From assembly GCF_025567345.1 (NCBI RefSeq), contig NZ_JAOQJS010000002.1, positions 372,001 through 436,000 of the forward strand: a stretch of 64,000 nucleotides of DNA. The letters are read 5' to 3'. Both the position numbers and the translations under genes were made by a program. Origin of the DNA: Coprococcus ammoniilyticus. GTDB taxonomy: Bacteria; Bacillota; Clostridia; Lachnospirales; Lachnospiraceae. A model generated the notes under the pieces. The model saw nothing but the letters and a program-made list of their open reading frames with translations. It was not told the origin of the DNA and made no database searches. Below, one piece after another: positions 8,398-17,245 of the stretch (position 1 is the stretch's first letter; each line of letters begins with the position of its first letter).

Positions 8398-9126
8398 CTA
8401 ATCATCTAAAAAATCATCGTCAAAATCATCATCCTCGTCATCTTCGTCATCATTGGAGTATTCTGTCTTACCATATACGTTATAATCCTGCTCATTTTCT
8501 ACAGTTGTATTATTCTCCTCTGATGTTGTCTGTGTTGCTTCTTCAGGAGCTGCAGCCTGCTGTGCTGCTCCGGTCATATTTGCAATATCTCCATTAATCT
8601 CATTTGTATTATTCAATACAATATCCAGATTTGACTGTAAGGACTGAATCAGGTTATCGTAATTTGCCTTTTCAGCCTCTAATGTTGCATTAATATAATT
8701 GCTGACCTCTGTAAGCTTATCCTTAGTGTAATACATAGAACCCAGACGAATCTCGTTTGCATCTGCATTTGCTTCGTTTACAATCTGATCAGCCTGACTT
8801 CTTGCCATATCTAAAATCTCATTTGCACGGATATTTGCAAGTTCTACAATCTGACTCTGATCAACCAGCTTATTTGCCTCTGCAACAGATTCTGTAATAA
8901 TAGAATCTGCCCTTGTTCTGGCATCTGCAAGTATGGCTTCCTTGTTGCGCATGATCTTCTTGCAACGCTCAATTTCATTTGGAAGCTTTAATTTTAATTC
9001 ATTCAGCATCTGCTCCAGATCATCCTTTGGAACAATGATCATACTGGATGACAATGGCTTGTACTTACAATTATCTATAAAAATCTCAATCTCGGAAATC
9101 ATTTCCTCAATGCCTTTTTTTGCCAT
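8398..9126 (-). CDS. DivIVA/ATPase-subunit-like coiled-coil protein
   Basis: A 242-residue soluble protein that is mainly a long coiled coil (about 60-190, e.g. AILADARTRADSIITESVAEA). A polar linker and a very acidic C-terminus of about 20 Asp/Glu residues follow. Related Firmicute proteins are annotated as DivIVA-like or as V-ATPase subunit H-like, but no true ATPase motif is present. It follows coaD after 19 nt in the rsmD-coaD operon. A cell-division or envelope scaffold role is plausible but unproven. Confidence 0.75.
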   Translation of the reverse strand: MAKKGIEEMISEIEIFIDNCKYKPLSSSMIIVPKDDLEQMLNELKLKLPNEIERCKKIMRNKEAILADARTRADSIITESVAEANKLVDQSQIVELANIRANEILDMARSQADQIVNEANADANEIRLGSMYYTKDKLTEVSNYINATLEAEKANYDNLIQSLQSNLDIVLNNTNEINGDIANMTGAAQQAAAPEEATQTTSEENNTTVENEQDYNVYGKTEYSNDDEDDEDDDFDDDFLDD

Positions 9127-9145
9127 GACTTATTTCCTCCTAAAA

Positions 9146-9625
9146 CTATCTGATATATTTTTCTTTTATCCGATCGACAACTCCTGCTGGTACAAACTGT
9201 TCCACATCTACACCAAAGCTGGCATACTCTTTTACGATACTGGAACTCAGATATGCATAATCAATACTGGTTGTCAAAAATACGGTGTCTATCTCTGGAG
9301 CAACCTTGCGATTACTCTGCGCGATCTGTAATTCATATTCAAAATCGGTTACAGCCCTTAAGCCTCTGATGATCGTCTTCACCCCATTCTGTCTGGCGAA
9401 ATCAATCAGCAGACCTCCAAAACTCTCAACACGAACATTCGGTATGTCTGACACCACTTCAGACAACATATTAACACGTTCTTCTACAGAAAACAATGGA
9501 GTTTTTGAAGTATTATTCAAAACACCGATTATAACTTCGTCAAACATCTCCGCAGAGCGTCTGATAATATCAAGATGTCCTAATGTTACGGGATCAAAGC
9601 TTCCCGGATATATTGCACTGCTCAT
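9146..9625 (-). CDS. coaD: Phosphopantetheine adenylyltransferase CoaD
   Basis: Transfers AMP from ATP to 4'-phosphopantetheine in coenzyme A synthesis. The N-terminus has YPGSFDPVTLGHLDII with the nucleotidyltransferase T/HxGH-type motif (TLGH). RGLRAVTDFEYELQIAQ and the SSSIVKEYASFG motif follow. The 159-residue length is standard. It starts 2 nt after the rsmD stop; the rsmD-coaD pair equals ylbH-ylbI of Bacillus. Confidence 0.96.
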   Translation of the reverse strand: MSSAIYPGSFDPVTLGHLDIIRRSAEMFDEVIIGVLNNTSKTPLFSVEERVNMLSEVVSDIPNVRVESFGGLLIDFARQNGVKTIIRGLRAVTDFEYELQIAQSNRKVAPEIDTVFLTTSIDYAYLSSSIVKEYASFGVDVEQFVPAGVVDRIKEKYIR

Positions 9626-9627
9626 TT

Positions 9628-10185
9628 TTATAGAATCTCCTGTATAAATGTATGCTTATTTGTCTTGTATTTCTTCACACGATCGATCTCATATCCTATA
9701 TCGGTCAGATAATCGTATTCCGTATCCAGATCTGATTCTACAATGATCCAGGTATTCTTATCAACAATGCCGGATGATGCAAGACGGTTCAGCACCTGTT
9801 TTTCCAATAATTTTCCATATGGCGGATCCATAAATATAATATCAAACACAAGTCCTGACCGTTCCAGACTGTCGATCGCTGCAACACAGTCTCCTGTGAT
9901 GACTCTTGCCTTATCTTTCAATTTCGTAAATTCCAGATTCCGGTTAATGCAGTCAACCGCTTTCCGGTTCTGTTCTACAAGGACTGCCTGTTTTGCTCCA
10001 CGACTCAATGCTTCGATCGCAATCGCACCGCTTCCGCTGAACAGATCCAGGAATGTACAATCCGGCAATTCTCTCGATATGATATTAAATAAGGTCTCTT
10101 TGATCCGATCGGTTGTCGGTCTGGTATCCATCGTGTCGATCGTTTCCAGCCGAAGGCTTCTGGCAGTTCCCGCTATTACTCTCAT
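9628..10185 (-). CDS. rsmD: 16S rRNA (guanine-966-N2)-methyltransferase RsmD
   Basis: A SAM-dependent Rossmann-fold methyltransferase that modifies G966 of 16S rRNA. Family motifs are MRVIAGTARSLRLE at the start, RPTTDRIKETLFNII, the SAM loop LDLFSGSGAIAIEALSRGA, and the catalytic IFMDPPYGK. The 185-residue length is normal. GGGAGATC precedes the ATG. It is the first gene of its operon, and its promoter reaches into the stop codon of the upstream cellulase. Confidence 0.95.
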   Translation of the reverse strand: MRVIAGTARSLRLETIDTMDTRPTTDRIKETLFNIISRELPDCTFLDLFSGSGAIAIEALSRGAKQAVLVEQNRKAVDCINRNLEFTKLKDKARVITGDCVAAIDSLERSGLVFDIIFMDPPYGKLLEKQVLNRLASSGIVDKNTWIIVESDLDTEYDYLTDIGYEIDRVKKYKTNKHTFIQEIL

Positions 10186-10223
10186 AAATCATGATCTCCC
10201 ATAGGTTGTTAAAATCTTTTTTT

Positions 10224-10251
10224 ATTGTATATATTTCATCCCTTTTGTCAA
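10224..10251 (-). promoter_or_regulatory. Probable promoter of rsmD-coaD
   Basis: A consensus TTGACA with a 16-nt spacer and TACAAT on the minus strand. The -35 box overlaps the TGA stop codon (10248-10250) of the cellulase gene. The ATG of rsmD is about 39 nt downstream of the -10 box. Confidence 0.7.
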
Positions 10252-11855
10252 TAGAAACTCTCAATTTTTTCCTTAATATACCTTCCGCTGTCTGACAGAT
10301 CATCATCTGTAAAACCGCTTGTCTTTGTACAGGAGGAATCAAATAATGATGACGTTTCAGCTTTGTTCGAGATATTCCATGCCGCATAGCTTAAGTTCCT
10401 ATCATTGATCAGATCAAACCATGCATCAGACTGATTATAATCAATCGAACCGTTTCCTGATGCATCACACAAGCCAAACTCTGATACAAAAATCGGGAGT
10501 CCGGAATCAAGTGCCGACTGAACCTTATTTCTCAGATCATCCTTATGGGTTGCGGCATAGAAATGAACCGCATACATCAGATTGGTCTGATCTGTGATCG
10601 GATCTGCAGCTGCCACATCCACATCCTGACTCCAGGTTGGTGTTCCGACAATGATAATGGCATCCGGTGCATTTTTTCGTATGATCGGGATGATCGTTTC
10701 CGCATAGCTCTTTACAGAATCCCAGGTTGTACCACCATTTGGTTCATTTGCGATCTCATAGATCACATTTCCGTAAGAAGCATATTTCTTTGATATCCGG
10801 TCAAAGAAATCCTTTGCATCATCTATATGCATATTTGGATCATTGTCATTTAAAATATGCCAGTCAATTATCGCATACAATCCAAGATCCGTTGCTGCAT
10901 CAACACCTTTTCCCAGAAGCTCCTCGATCTCTGATTTATTTCCGCCTGAACAATATCCATAGGAATCTCCTGTATCTGTATACATAGCAAAACGTACCAG
11001 ATTGATACCAAAGGAATCTTTGAAATACTGATAAGTGTCCTTACTTACAAAATCAGCAAACCAGGTAAGTCCGTGTGTACTGACACCTTTTAACTGGAAT
11101 TTACTGCCTGATGCATCCACCAGGTCCGTTCCTGATACCGCAAGCTTTCCATGTGCCTTATACGGATTATCTTCTTTTTTACCGTTTTTAGTATCTGTGA
11201 CCTTATTACTTCCGGACTGATCTTTTTTATCACTGTCAACAGACTGCCCATCTGTCTGAGCTGCCTTCTCACCGGTGACAGTTGTTACTTCTTTTCCTGC
11301 GATCATCAATGTACAACGAACAGGCTTCACATCCGATGCTGATAAATTATATCCAAAATCAATGCTGCCACCAGCCGGTATCTCCTCATTATAACTTTCT
11401 GCGGTTACATGAACCACCGATCCATCTGCCGTATACTTTCCATTCCAGAGCTGGTCGATCGTTACTTTCCCGGAAAATTCCAGATCAACGCTCCAATCCG
11501 TTGCAGCTTTATCGGTCTTATTATAGATCGTGACCGTCTCTGTAGCGGCTGTCATTCCGTTATTTTCCCATGTACTTCCAACCGTTACTTCTGCATATAA
11601 GGTCTTCTTGTCATCTGTCGACTTCTGAGTATCGGATGCACCCTTTTCCTTCTTTTGATCAGCGCCATCCTCAGCCTTTTGCTCCGCATTCTGCCCGGAT
11701 CCCTCTATCACAGCTTCTGTTCCGGCATTCTTCTGTCCGTCCGGATCATTATTTTTCCGACTTTTTGTCACCAGTATAACTGACAGTGTCACAACAGCCG
11801 CTGCAAGTACTATGATGACTCCCCATAATACGATCGTCTTTTTCTTCTGGTTCAT
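10248..11855 (-). CDS. Membrane-anchored endoglucanase: CBM2-like module plus GH5 domain
   Basis: A 535-residue extracellular glycoside hydrolase. A basic N-terminus and helix (about 8-29) form an uncleaved-looking signal anchor, followed by a polar linker. A CBM2-like cellulose-binding module is at about 85-185 (WSVDLEFSGKVTIDQLWNGK, IPAGGSIDFGYN), with a second linker to about 235. The GH5 domain has LKGVSTHGLTW, the acid/base E371 in YEIANEP and the nucleophile E459 in VSEFG. It probably hydrolyses beta-1,4-glucans. Its ATG overlaps the upstream stop as ATGA, so translation is coupled to the MoxR-DUF58 operon, an uncommon partnership. Confidence 0.9.
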   Translation of the reverse strand: MNQKKKTIVLWGVIIVLAAAVVTLSVILVTKSRKNNDPDGQKNAGTEAVIEGSGQNAEQKAEDGADQKKEKGASDTQKSTDDKKTLYAEVTVGSTWENNGMTAATETVTIYNKTDKAATDWSVDLEFSGKVTIDQLWNGKYTADGSVVHVTAESYNEEIPAGGSIDFGYNLSASDVKPVRCTLMIAGKEVTTVTGEKAAQTDGQSVDSDKKDQSGSNKVTDTKNGKKEDNPYKAHGKLAVSGTDLVDASGSKFQLKGVSTHGLTWFADFVSKDTYQYFKDSFGINLVRFAMYTDTGDSYGYCSGGNKSEIEELLGKGVDAATDLGLYAIIDWHILNDNDPNMHIDDAKDFFDRISKKYASYGNVIYEIANEPNGGTTWDSVKSYAETIIPIIRKNAPDAIIIVGTPTWSQDVDVAAADPITDQTNLMYAVHFYAATHKDDLRNKVQSALDSGLPIFVSEFGLCDASGNGSIDYNQSDAWFDLINDRNLSYAAWNISNKAETSSLFDSSCTKTSGFTDDDLSDSGRYIKEKIESFY

Positions 11856-13123
11856 TTTTGCACTACTCCCTTTTTATTTTCTTTTTTATTCACCCTTTTA
11901 TTCTGTCCGGATGCTGCTTTCATTTCTCGTATAACATAGTTGTCCACTTCCCCTGCTCCATATCGGATCTGTTCATATATGGCAGAAATACCCTCTACAT
12001 TTCCATCCTCCGTCTCTGTTATCTCCTGCCTGATATCTTCACAGGTCATCCGTTTGTTAAGTGTGATTACATCCTTATATCGCAGGATCGACTTCTTATA
12101 AATTTTTCTTGCCCGTTCTTCAGCTGTCAATCTGTGCATTATACGTCTATCTGTTATACGTTCTTTATATTGATCCGGTTCTTCGGAGATAAGCTCGATC
12201 ACATCATCTGCATAGCTTCTCGGTTTCAAAAGGAAACGGATCACCTGCAACAATATCCGTACCAGAAAGAATATCAGAAGAAGAACTACACATACCTTTA
12301 ATATCAAGGTAAATACATCATATCCCTTTACACTGTTCTGATAATATTCATTTAAAGTATCCTGATAATCGAGACTGGTTGCTGCCGGTCCTCCCTTCGT
12401 AAGCAGCGTCAGCACAAATACCCATATGACCATGATCGCACCAAATACTGTCTGAACTACCTTTGCAAATGCACGCGCAAGTACATTTACAAACCCGGAC
12501 AGATCAAGGAAACGACAGGCTCCCATTAATAACAACACAAGCACTGCAAGGAATAATACAACCCTGCCATTTATAAATGCGATATCCCGGATGGATTGCT
12601 CCGATACTTCTGTTGTCTGTGAGATATAGCGTTTCAACCCCTGTATATACCGGATCATCATATATATAGCCATAAGTAATGCAACTGCAATATAAGACAG
12701 GTTCGACAAAACAGGAAGTTCCATGCCGATACTTGCAAAATAAACAAAAATCCCTGCTAAGATCGATGGCCATGGTTCGCTCATATCTGTAAGTCTGGAA
12801 CCTCTCTTTGCATAAGCTACCGCACACGGCAGCAGATACCCGATATCATAAATCCCTGTAACCGTTCGGATCCATACTGTGCCCGGCAAGATAACTAAAA
12901 GTCCCGCAAGCACCAGATGTCCAACGGTAAGTAATATATGATTCGGTGCAAAATCTCTGATCAGATAGGACAACAGAAATATTCCTGCGATCCAAATGGC
13001 ATCCACAAACCGCGGATCTTGTCTCATAAATATCATGCTGAATGTATACATGAACAATTCCGCCGTTACCACCTCATAAAGATAACGCAATCCTCGCTCT
13101 GCCCAATATATCTTATGTGTCAT
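11852..13123 (-). CDS. Polytopic membrane protein of the MoxR-DUF58 operon
   Basis: A 423-residue protein with about eight to ten membrane helices in the first 300 residues. A cytoplasmic helical domain follows (about 310-423; LTAEERARKIYKKSILRYKDV), resembling the C-terminal DUF4129-like part of transglutaminase-type partners of MoxR/DUF58. No transglutaminase Cys-His-Asp triad is visible, so it looks like a reduced version of Bacillus YebA. The ATG overlaps the DUF58 stop by 11 nt with GGAGGT in front. The specific function is unknown; an envelope-complex role is inferred from the operon. Confidence 0.75.
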   Translation of the reverse strand: MTHKIYWAERGLRYLYEVVTAELFMYTFSMIFMRQDPRFVDAIWIAGIFLLSYLIRDFAPNHILLTVGHLVLAGLLVILPGTVWIRTVTGIYDIGYLLPCAVAYAKRGSRLTDMSEPWPSILAGIFVYFASIGMELPVLSNLSYIAVALLMAIYMMIRYIQGLKRYISQTTEVSEQSIRDIAFINGRVVLFLAVLVLLLMGACRFLDLSGFVNVLARAFAKVVQTVFGAIMVIWVFVLTLLTKGGPAATSLDYQDTLNEYYQNSVKGYDVFTLILKVCVVLLLIFFLVRILLQVIRFLLKPRSYADDVIELISEEPDQYKERITDRRIMHRLTAEERARKIYKKSILRYKDVITLNKRMTCEDIRQEITETEDGNVEGISAIYEQIRYGAGEVDNYVIREMKAASGQNKRVNKKENKKGVVQK

Positions 13124-14234
13124 TTAACTCTACCTCCATTCCATGAAGATAAGGTCTGATATCATCGCACCCCTGTATATTCAGATATGGAACTATCATA
13201 TAAATATTCTTTCCTTTTTCAGCCATATGATCAAGCTCATCCAGCAAATCCTTTTTATGGTATGCAGATACGATGAGATATGTTGTATTGCTGTCTACAT
13301 CTGTCACTTCCTGCTTCAAGACTTCAACAAATCTATCGATCCCGGCATTTTCCGTTATCCGTGCCAGATATTTATCAACCGTAAATCGATGTTCTCCGGA
13401 AGAACCAAAATCCACCCATTCCATCTCACCGGATAACAGATCATATCCATTTGCCCGTATCATGACAGGAATCCGGTTATCCAGAAAGTAAGATGCTGCC
13501 GTGGATGCTATACTGATACACATTTCCTGTATATAATGAACTCTTATCATGGTGTTCGGCTCCAGACAGACAAGTATCTTCACCCTCTGTTCTGCCGTGT
13601 GCTCATATACATTTACCATCAGGTCGTCGCATCTGGCTGTTGCTTTCCAGTTAATGCTCTTTCTCGGATCTCCCACGCTGTAAGTCCGCAGACCGGAAAA
13701 AGCAAACGGATCCGGAAAAAGACTTCTCCTTGATGTCAGATCACCCAACATACCATCTAAGACCGTATCAAGCTGTATATTAGAAAGTTTTTCAGGGAAA
13801 ACATACAGAAATGCCTGATTTTCTACAGACAACGCAAATGTCTTCGACATCAAAAAATCCTTTGCCATCAGCTTTACAGCACTGATAAAAAACAATCCTC
13901 GTTCTTTCGCCGTAAATGAAAGCTTTCTGACTACCTTCCGGTTTCCCATAATCGAAAACGGATCATTTCTATGATAAAAATCCGTAACAACCGCATTCTC
14001 ATTTTCCTGAAACTGCAAGGATCTCGCTGTGGAAAACTTCACATGTAAAGTTGTAAGAGGCAGCATCTTTCGATTTGTAATTGTCTCTGTTATCCCTGAT
14101 TTATCGCCAATCTCCAGATACCTGTCATCAAAATCCAGATCAAGAGAAAGCCCCTGATCCCAGTATTTGCGGTAAATAACAGTCTGTCCGAGATAGATCA
14201 CCAGAAAGCACAATACTGCTATCAGTATCTCCAT
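13113..14234 (-). CDS. DUF58-domain protein
   Basis: A 373-residue protein with an N-terminal membrane segment (MEILIAVLCFLVIYLG) and a beta-rich middle. The diagnostic DUF58 stretch GLRTYSVGDPRKSINWKATAR (about residues 195-215) is followed by a von Willebrand A-like fold (ILVCLEPNTMIR). The start at 14234 has GGGAG upstream and lies just after the MoxR stop. The family partners MoxR ATPases; in Bacillus the matching trio is yeaC-yeaD-yebA. Exact substrates are not known. Confidence 0.88.
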   Translation of the reverse strand: MEILIAVLCFLVIYLGQTVIYRKYWDQGLSLDLDFDDRYLEIGDKSGITETITNRKMLPLTTLHVKFSTARSLQFQENENAVVTDFYHRNDPFSIMGNRKVVRKLSFTAKERGLFFISAVKLMAKDFLMSKTFALSVENQAFLYVFPEKLSNIQLDTVLDGMLGDLTSRRSLFPDPFAFSGLRTYSVGDPRKSINWKATARCDDLMVNVYEHTAEQRVKILVCLEPNTMIRVHYIQEMCISIASTAASYFLDNRIPVMIRANGYDLLSGEMEWVDFGSSGEHRFTVDKYLARITENAGIDRFVEVLKQEVTDVDSNTTYLIVSAYHKKDLLDELDHMAEKGKNIYMIVPYLNIQGCDDIRPYLHGMEVELNDT

Positions 14235-14235
14235 A

Positions 14236-15186
14236 TTAATTCTCCCAATCTTCAACCGGAACAGCGATCTGATCGACCAGTTCCCTGATCACTGTCTTTT
14301 CTTTTTTCTCATCCATGTGTCCTGCCATGATCACACGATGTGCAAGGACATATGGTGCCATATAACGGACATCATCCGGACGGACAAAGGTTCTGCCCTC
14401 CATAGCAGCATATGCCTGCGACAGACGAAGAAGCCCTATCGTGCCTCTGGAGCTTGCACCAACCTGTATCCGGCTGTTATTCCTGGTTGCAAGGATTATG
14501 TCTGCAATATATTCCTTTACGCAAGAATGAACAAAAACTTCTCTGACCGCTTCCTGCATCGTCTTTATATGATCTGTATCACAGACCGTCTGAAGTGTAT
14601 CAAACGGATTCTCAGACATAAAACGATCCATGATTGAAACCTCTGTAGCCTTTGAATTATCTCCCATGGAGATCTTTATAAGAAAACGGTCAAGCTGGGC
14701 TTCCGGAAGCGGGTATGTACCGGTCGTCTCGATCGGATTCTCTGTTGCAATAACAAAAAACGGTGCTTCAAGCCTATGACTTTCTCCATCGATCGTCACC
14801 TGCTGCTCTTCCATTGCCTCAAGCAGACTGGATTGTGTTCTCGGTGTTGCACGGTTGATCTCATCTGCAAGCAGGATATTTGTAAATACCGGTCCCTTCA
14901 CCAATACAAAATCTTCTGATTTACGATTATAGATACTTAAGCCTGTAATGTCGGATGGCATAAGATCAGGTGTGAACTGAACTCTCTTAAACTGCCCTCC
15001 GATGCTTTTGGCAAATGTCTTTGCTAAAAGTGTCTTGCCGGTTCCCGGTCTGTCCTCCACCAGTACATGACCTCCCGCAAAAAGTGCCGCCAGTATCACA
15101 CGTATCTCCTTCTCTCTGCCGATCAGTACTCTCGATATATTCTCACAGATCTTATCTGCCTTTTCTTTTACCTCTGTTATCTCCAT
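14236..15186 (-). CDS. MoxR-family AAA+ ATPase
   Basis: A 316-residue chaperone-like ATPase. The Walker A is GGHVLVEDRPGTGKT, then FKRVQFTPDLMPSDITG, Walker B ILLADEINRATPRTQSSLLEAMEE with its following arginine-rich segment, and sensor 1 FVIATENP; the order and spacing are those of MoxR. The ATG at 15186 has AAGGAG 9 nt upstream. Family members assemble or activate partner proteins, here presumably the DUF58 and membrane proteins next to it. It follows recG by 13 nt. Confidence 0.93.
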   Translation of the reverse strand: MEITEVKEKADKICENISRVLIGREKEIRVILAALFAGGHVLVEDRPGTGKTLLAKTFAKSIGGQFKRVQFTPDLMPSDITGLSIYNRKSEDFVLVKGPVFTNILLADEINRATPRTQSSLLEAMEEQQVTIDGESHRLEAPFFVIATENPIETTGTYPLPEAQLDRFLIKISMGDNSKATEVSIMDRFMSENPFDTLQTVCDTDHIKTMQEAVREVFVHSCVKEYIADIILATRNNSRIQVGASSRGTIGLLRLSQAYAAMEGRTFVRPDDVRYMAPYVLAHRVIMAGHMDEKKEKTVIRELVDQIAVPVEDWEN

Positions 15187-15199
15187 CGTTCTAATCTCC

Positions 15200-17230
15200 T
15201 TATAATATCGGTTTTCCATACATCTCATTTCTTGCTGCTACACTTCGGTCAAATTCTGTCCGTATGCGGTCACCATACTTCTCATAGACATCCGATGCTG
15301 CCTTTAACATGTCGGCATGTTTATAGATATCTCCCATCTTAAACAGCACATCTCCGCTCTGTCTGATACCAAAGAAATCTCCCGGTCCTCTCCGTTTCAG
15401 ATCTTCTCCCGCAATATAAAAGCCATCGTTTGAATCTGCAAGTACATTTAATCGTTCCATCACTTCTTTATTTTTCTTTCCACTGATAAAGATACAATAA
15501 GACTGCAGATTTCCACGTCCCACACGCCCACGGAGCTGATGCAGAGCTGCCAGTCCAAACCGTTCTGCATTTTCTACCATCATAACCGTGGCATTCGGAT
15601 TATTGATCCCTACCTCGATAACCGTTGTAGATACCAGTACATCAACCTTTTTTTCATAAAAATCCGTCAGGATACGGTTCTTCTCATCCCCTGTCATCTT
15701 GCCATGCAGATAGGCCACATGTATGCTGCTGTCAAGCTTCTGTGACAGTTCTTCCGAATACTCAACTACATTTGTCACATCATCTAAGGCTTCGCTTTCC
15801 TCCACCATCGGGCATACCACATAGACCTGATGTCCTTTCTTAACCTCTGCCCGGATAAACGCCTGTGCTTTCGGACGGTAGCTCTCATCCACTACACAGT
15901 TTTTGATCGGAATCCGTCCTGCCGGCAGTTCATTAATTACCGAAATATCAAGATCTCCGTACATAATGATCGCAAGGGTTCTCGGAATCGGTGTCGCACT
16001 CATAACAAGAACATGTGGCGTTCCCCCTTTTAATGATAATTTCTCTCTCTGTCTTACGCCAAACCGATGCTGCTCATCCGTTACAACAAGCGCCAGATTA
16101 TCATATTCCACCTTGTCCTGTATCAACGCATGCGTTCCTACGATCACATCCGCACGATGCTCTGCAATCTCCTGATACGCTTCCCGTTTCTCCTTTGCCG
16201 TCATCGAACCGGTCAACAGCGCAACATGGATTCCATATGGCTCAAATAAGCCGGTCAGTTCTTTAAAGTGCTGATTTGCAAGTACCTCGGTCGGTGCCAT
16301 GATCACACCTTGATAACCCTGCGTCGCACAGGCAAATAATGCGATCGCGGCAACGATCGTTTTACCGGAACCAACATCCCCCTGCACAAGACGATTCATC
16401 ACATGCTCTGAATCCATATCTGCCATGATATCCCGAACCGCATCCATCTGTGCCCCTGTCAGACGATACGGAAGACTCTCGATAAACCCTGTCACCTGCT
16501 CCGTAAATGGTATCTTCGCCTGATTGTATTTCACCGTATCATGTTCTTTCAGACTATGCATATTCTCTATAAATTCATAAAATTCATCAAAGGCAACCCG
16601 CTTGATCGCAGCTCTTAAGTGATCCTCCGTATCCGGGAAATGGATATGGGTTACGGCTTCATTTGCCCGCATCAGATCATATTCATCCCGAATGTTCTCC
16701 GGTATATAATCTGAAAGCGTCTGAATCAGAGGAAGCGTTCCCTTTACCGCTTTCTGGATCGTCTTGCTTGTAATCCCCGCCGTACAACCATATACCGGCT
16801 GCCATTCTTTTAAAATTTCCTGATATTTGGGCACTGTGTAGTACTCCGGCTGGCTCATCGTATACATGCCATTCTTATATTTCACTTCTCCGACAAAAAT
16901 ATAACGATCTCCAATATGAAAATAATTACGCAGAAAAGGACAATTAAACCATGTCAGTTTAATTGTCCCGGTATAATCTTTGGCATAGGCAGTCGCAATC
17001 GAGAATCCGCGAAGCTTCTTCACTTCCACCCGACTGTTGATCGTCACACTTACTGCCTGACGCTCATCTGCCTGTATATCCTGAATGTCAACAGGATCCA
17101 TATATGTAATATAAGTTCTTGGATAATAATGGATAAGGTCACTCACTGTAGAGATACCAAGCTTTGCCAGATTACCGGCTGTTTTTTCTCCTATCCCTTT
17201 AATACAAGTTACCTTATCCTTTAATTCCAT
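15200..17230 (-). CDS. recG: ATP-dependent DNA helicase RecG
   Basis: A superfamily 2 helicase that remodels stalled forks and branched DNA. The 676 residues hold an N-terminal wedge/OB domain (about 60-160). The helicase core has Walker A QGDVGSGKT, a DEQHRFG box (DExH), MSATPIPRTLA, and GRVGRG with later RecG blocks (RGPGDFFGIRQSG). The order yloU-yloV-recG is a conserved Firmicute arrangement. It begins 15 nt after the yloV-type gene. Confidence 0.96.
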   Translation of the reverse strand: MELKDKVTCIKGIGEKTAGNLAKLGISTVSDLIHYYPRTYITYMDPVDIQDIQADERQAVSVTINSRVEVKKLRGFSIATAYAKDYTGTIKLTWFNCPFLRNYFHIGDRYIFVGEVKYKNGMYTMSQPEYYTVPKYQEILKEWQPVYGCTAGITSKTIQKAVKGTLPLIQTLSDYIPENIRDEYDLMRANEAVTHIHFPDTEDHLRAAIKRVAFDEFYEFIENMHSLKEHDTVKYNQAKIPFTEQVTGFIESLPYRLTGAQMDAVRDIMADMDSEHVMNRLVQGDVGSGKTIVAAIALFACATQGYQGVIMAPTEVLANQHFKELTGLFEPYGIHVALLTGSMTAKEKREAYQEIAEHRADVIVGTHALIQDKVEYDNLALVVTDEQHRFGVRQREKLSLKGGTPHVLVMSATPIPRTLAIIMYGDLDISVINELPAGRIPIKNCVVDESYRPKAQAFIRAEVKKGHQVYVVCPMVEESEALDDVTNVVEYSEELSQKLDSSIHVAYLHGKMTGDEKNRILTDFYEKKVDVLVSTTVIEVGINNPNATVMMVENAERFGLAALHQLRGRVGRGNLQSYCIFISGKKNKEVMERLNVLADSNDGFYIAGEDLKRRGPGDFFGIRQSGDVLFKMGDIYKHADMLKAASDVYEKYGDRIRTEFDRSVAARNEMYGKPIL

Positions 17231-17245
17231 GTAGTTTTTCTCCCT

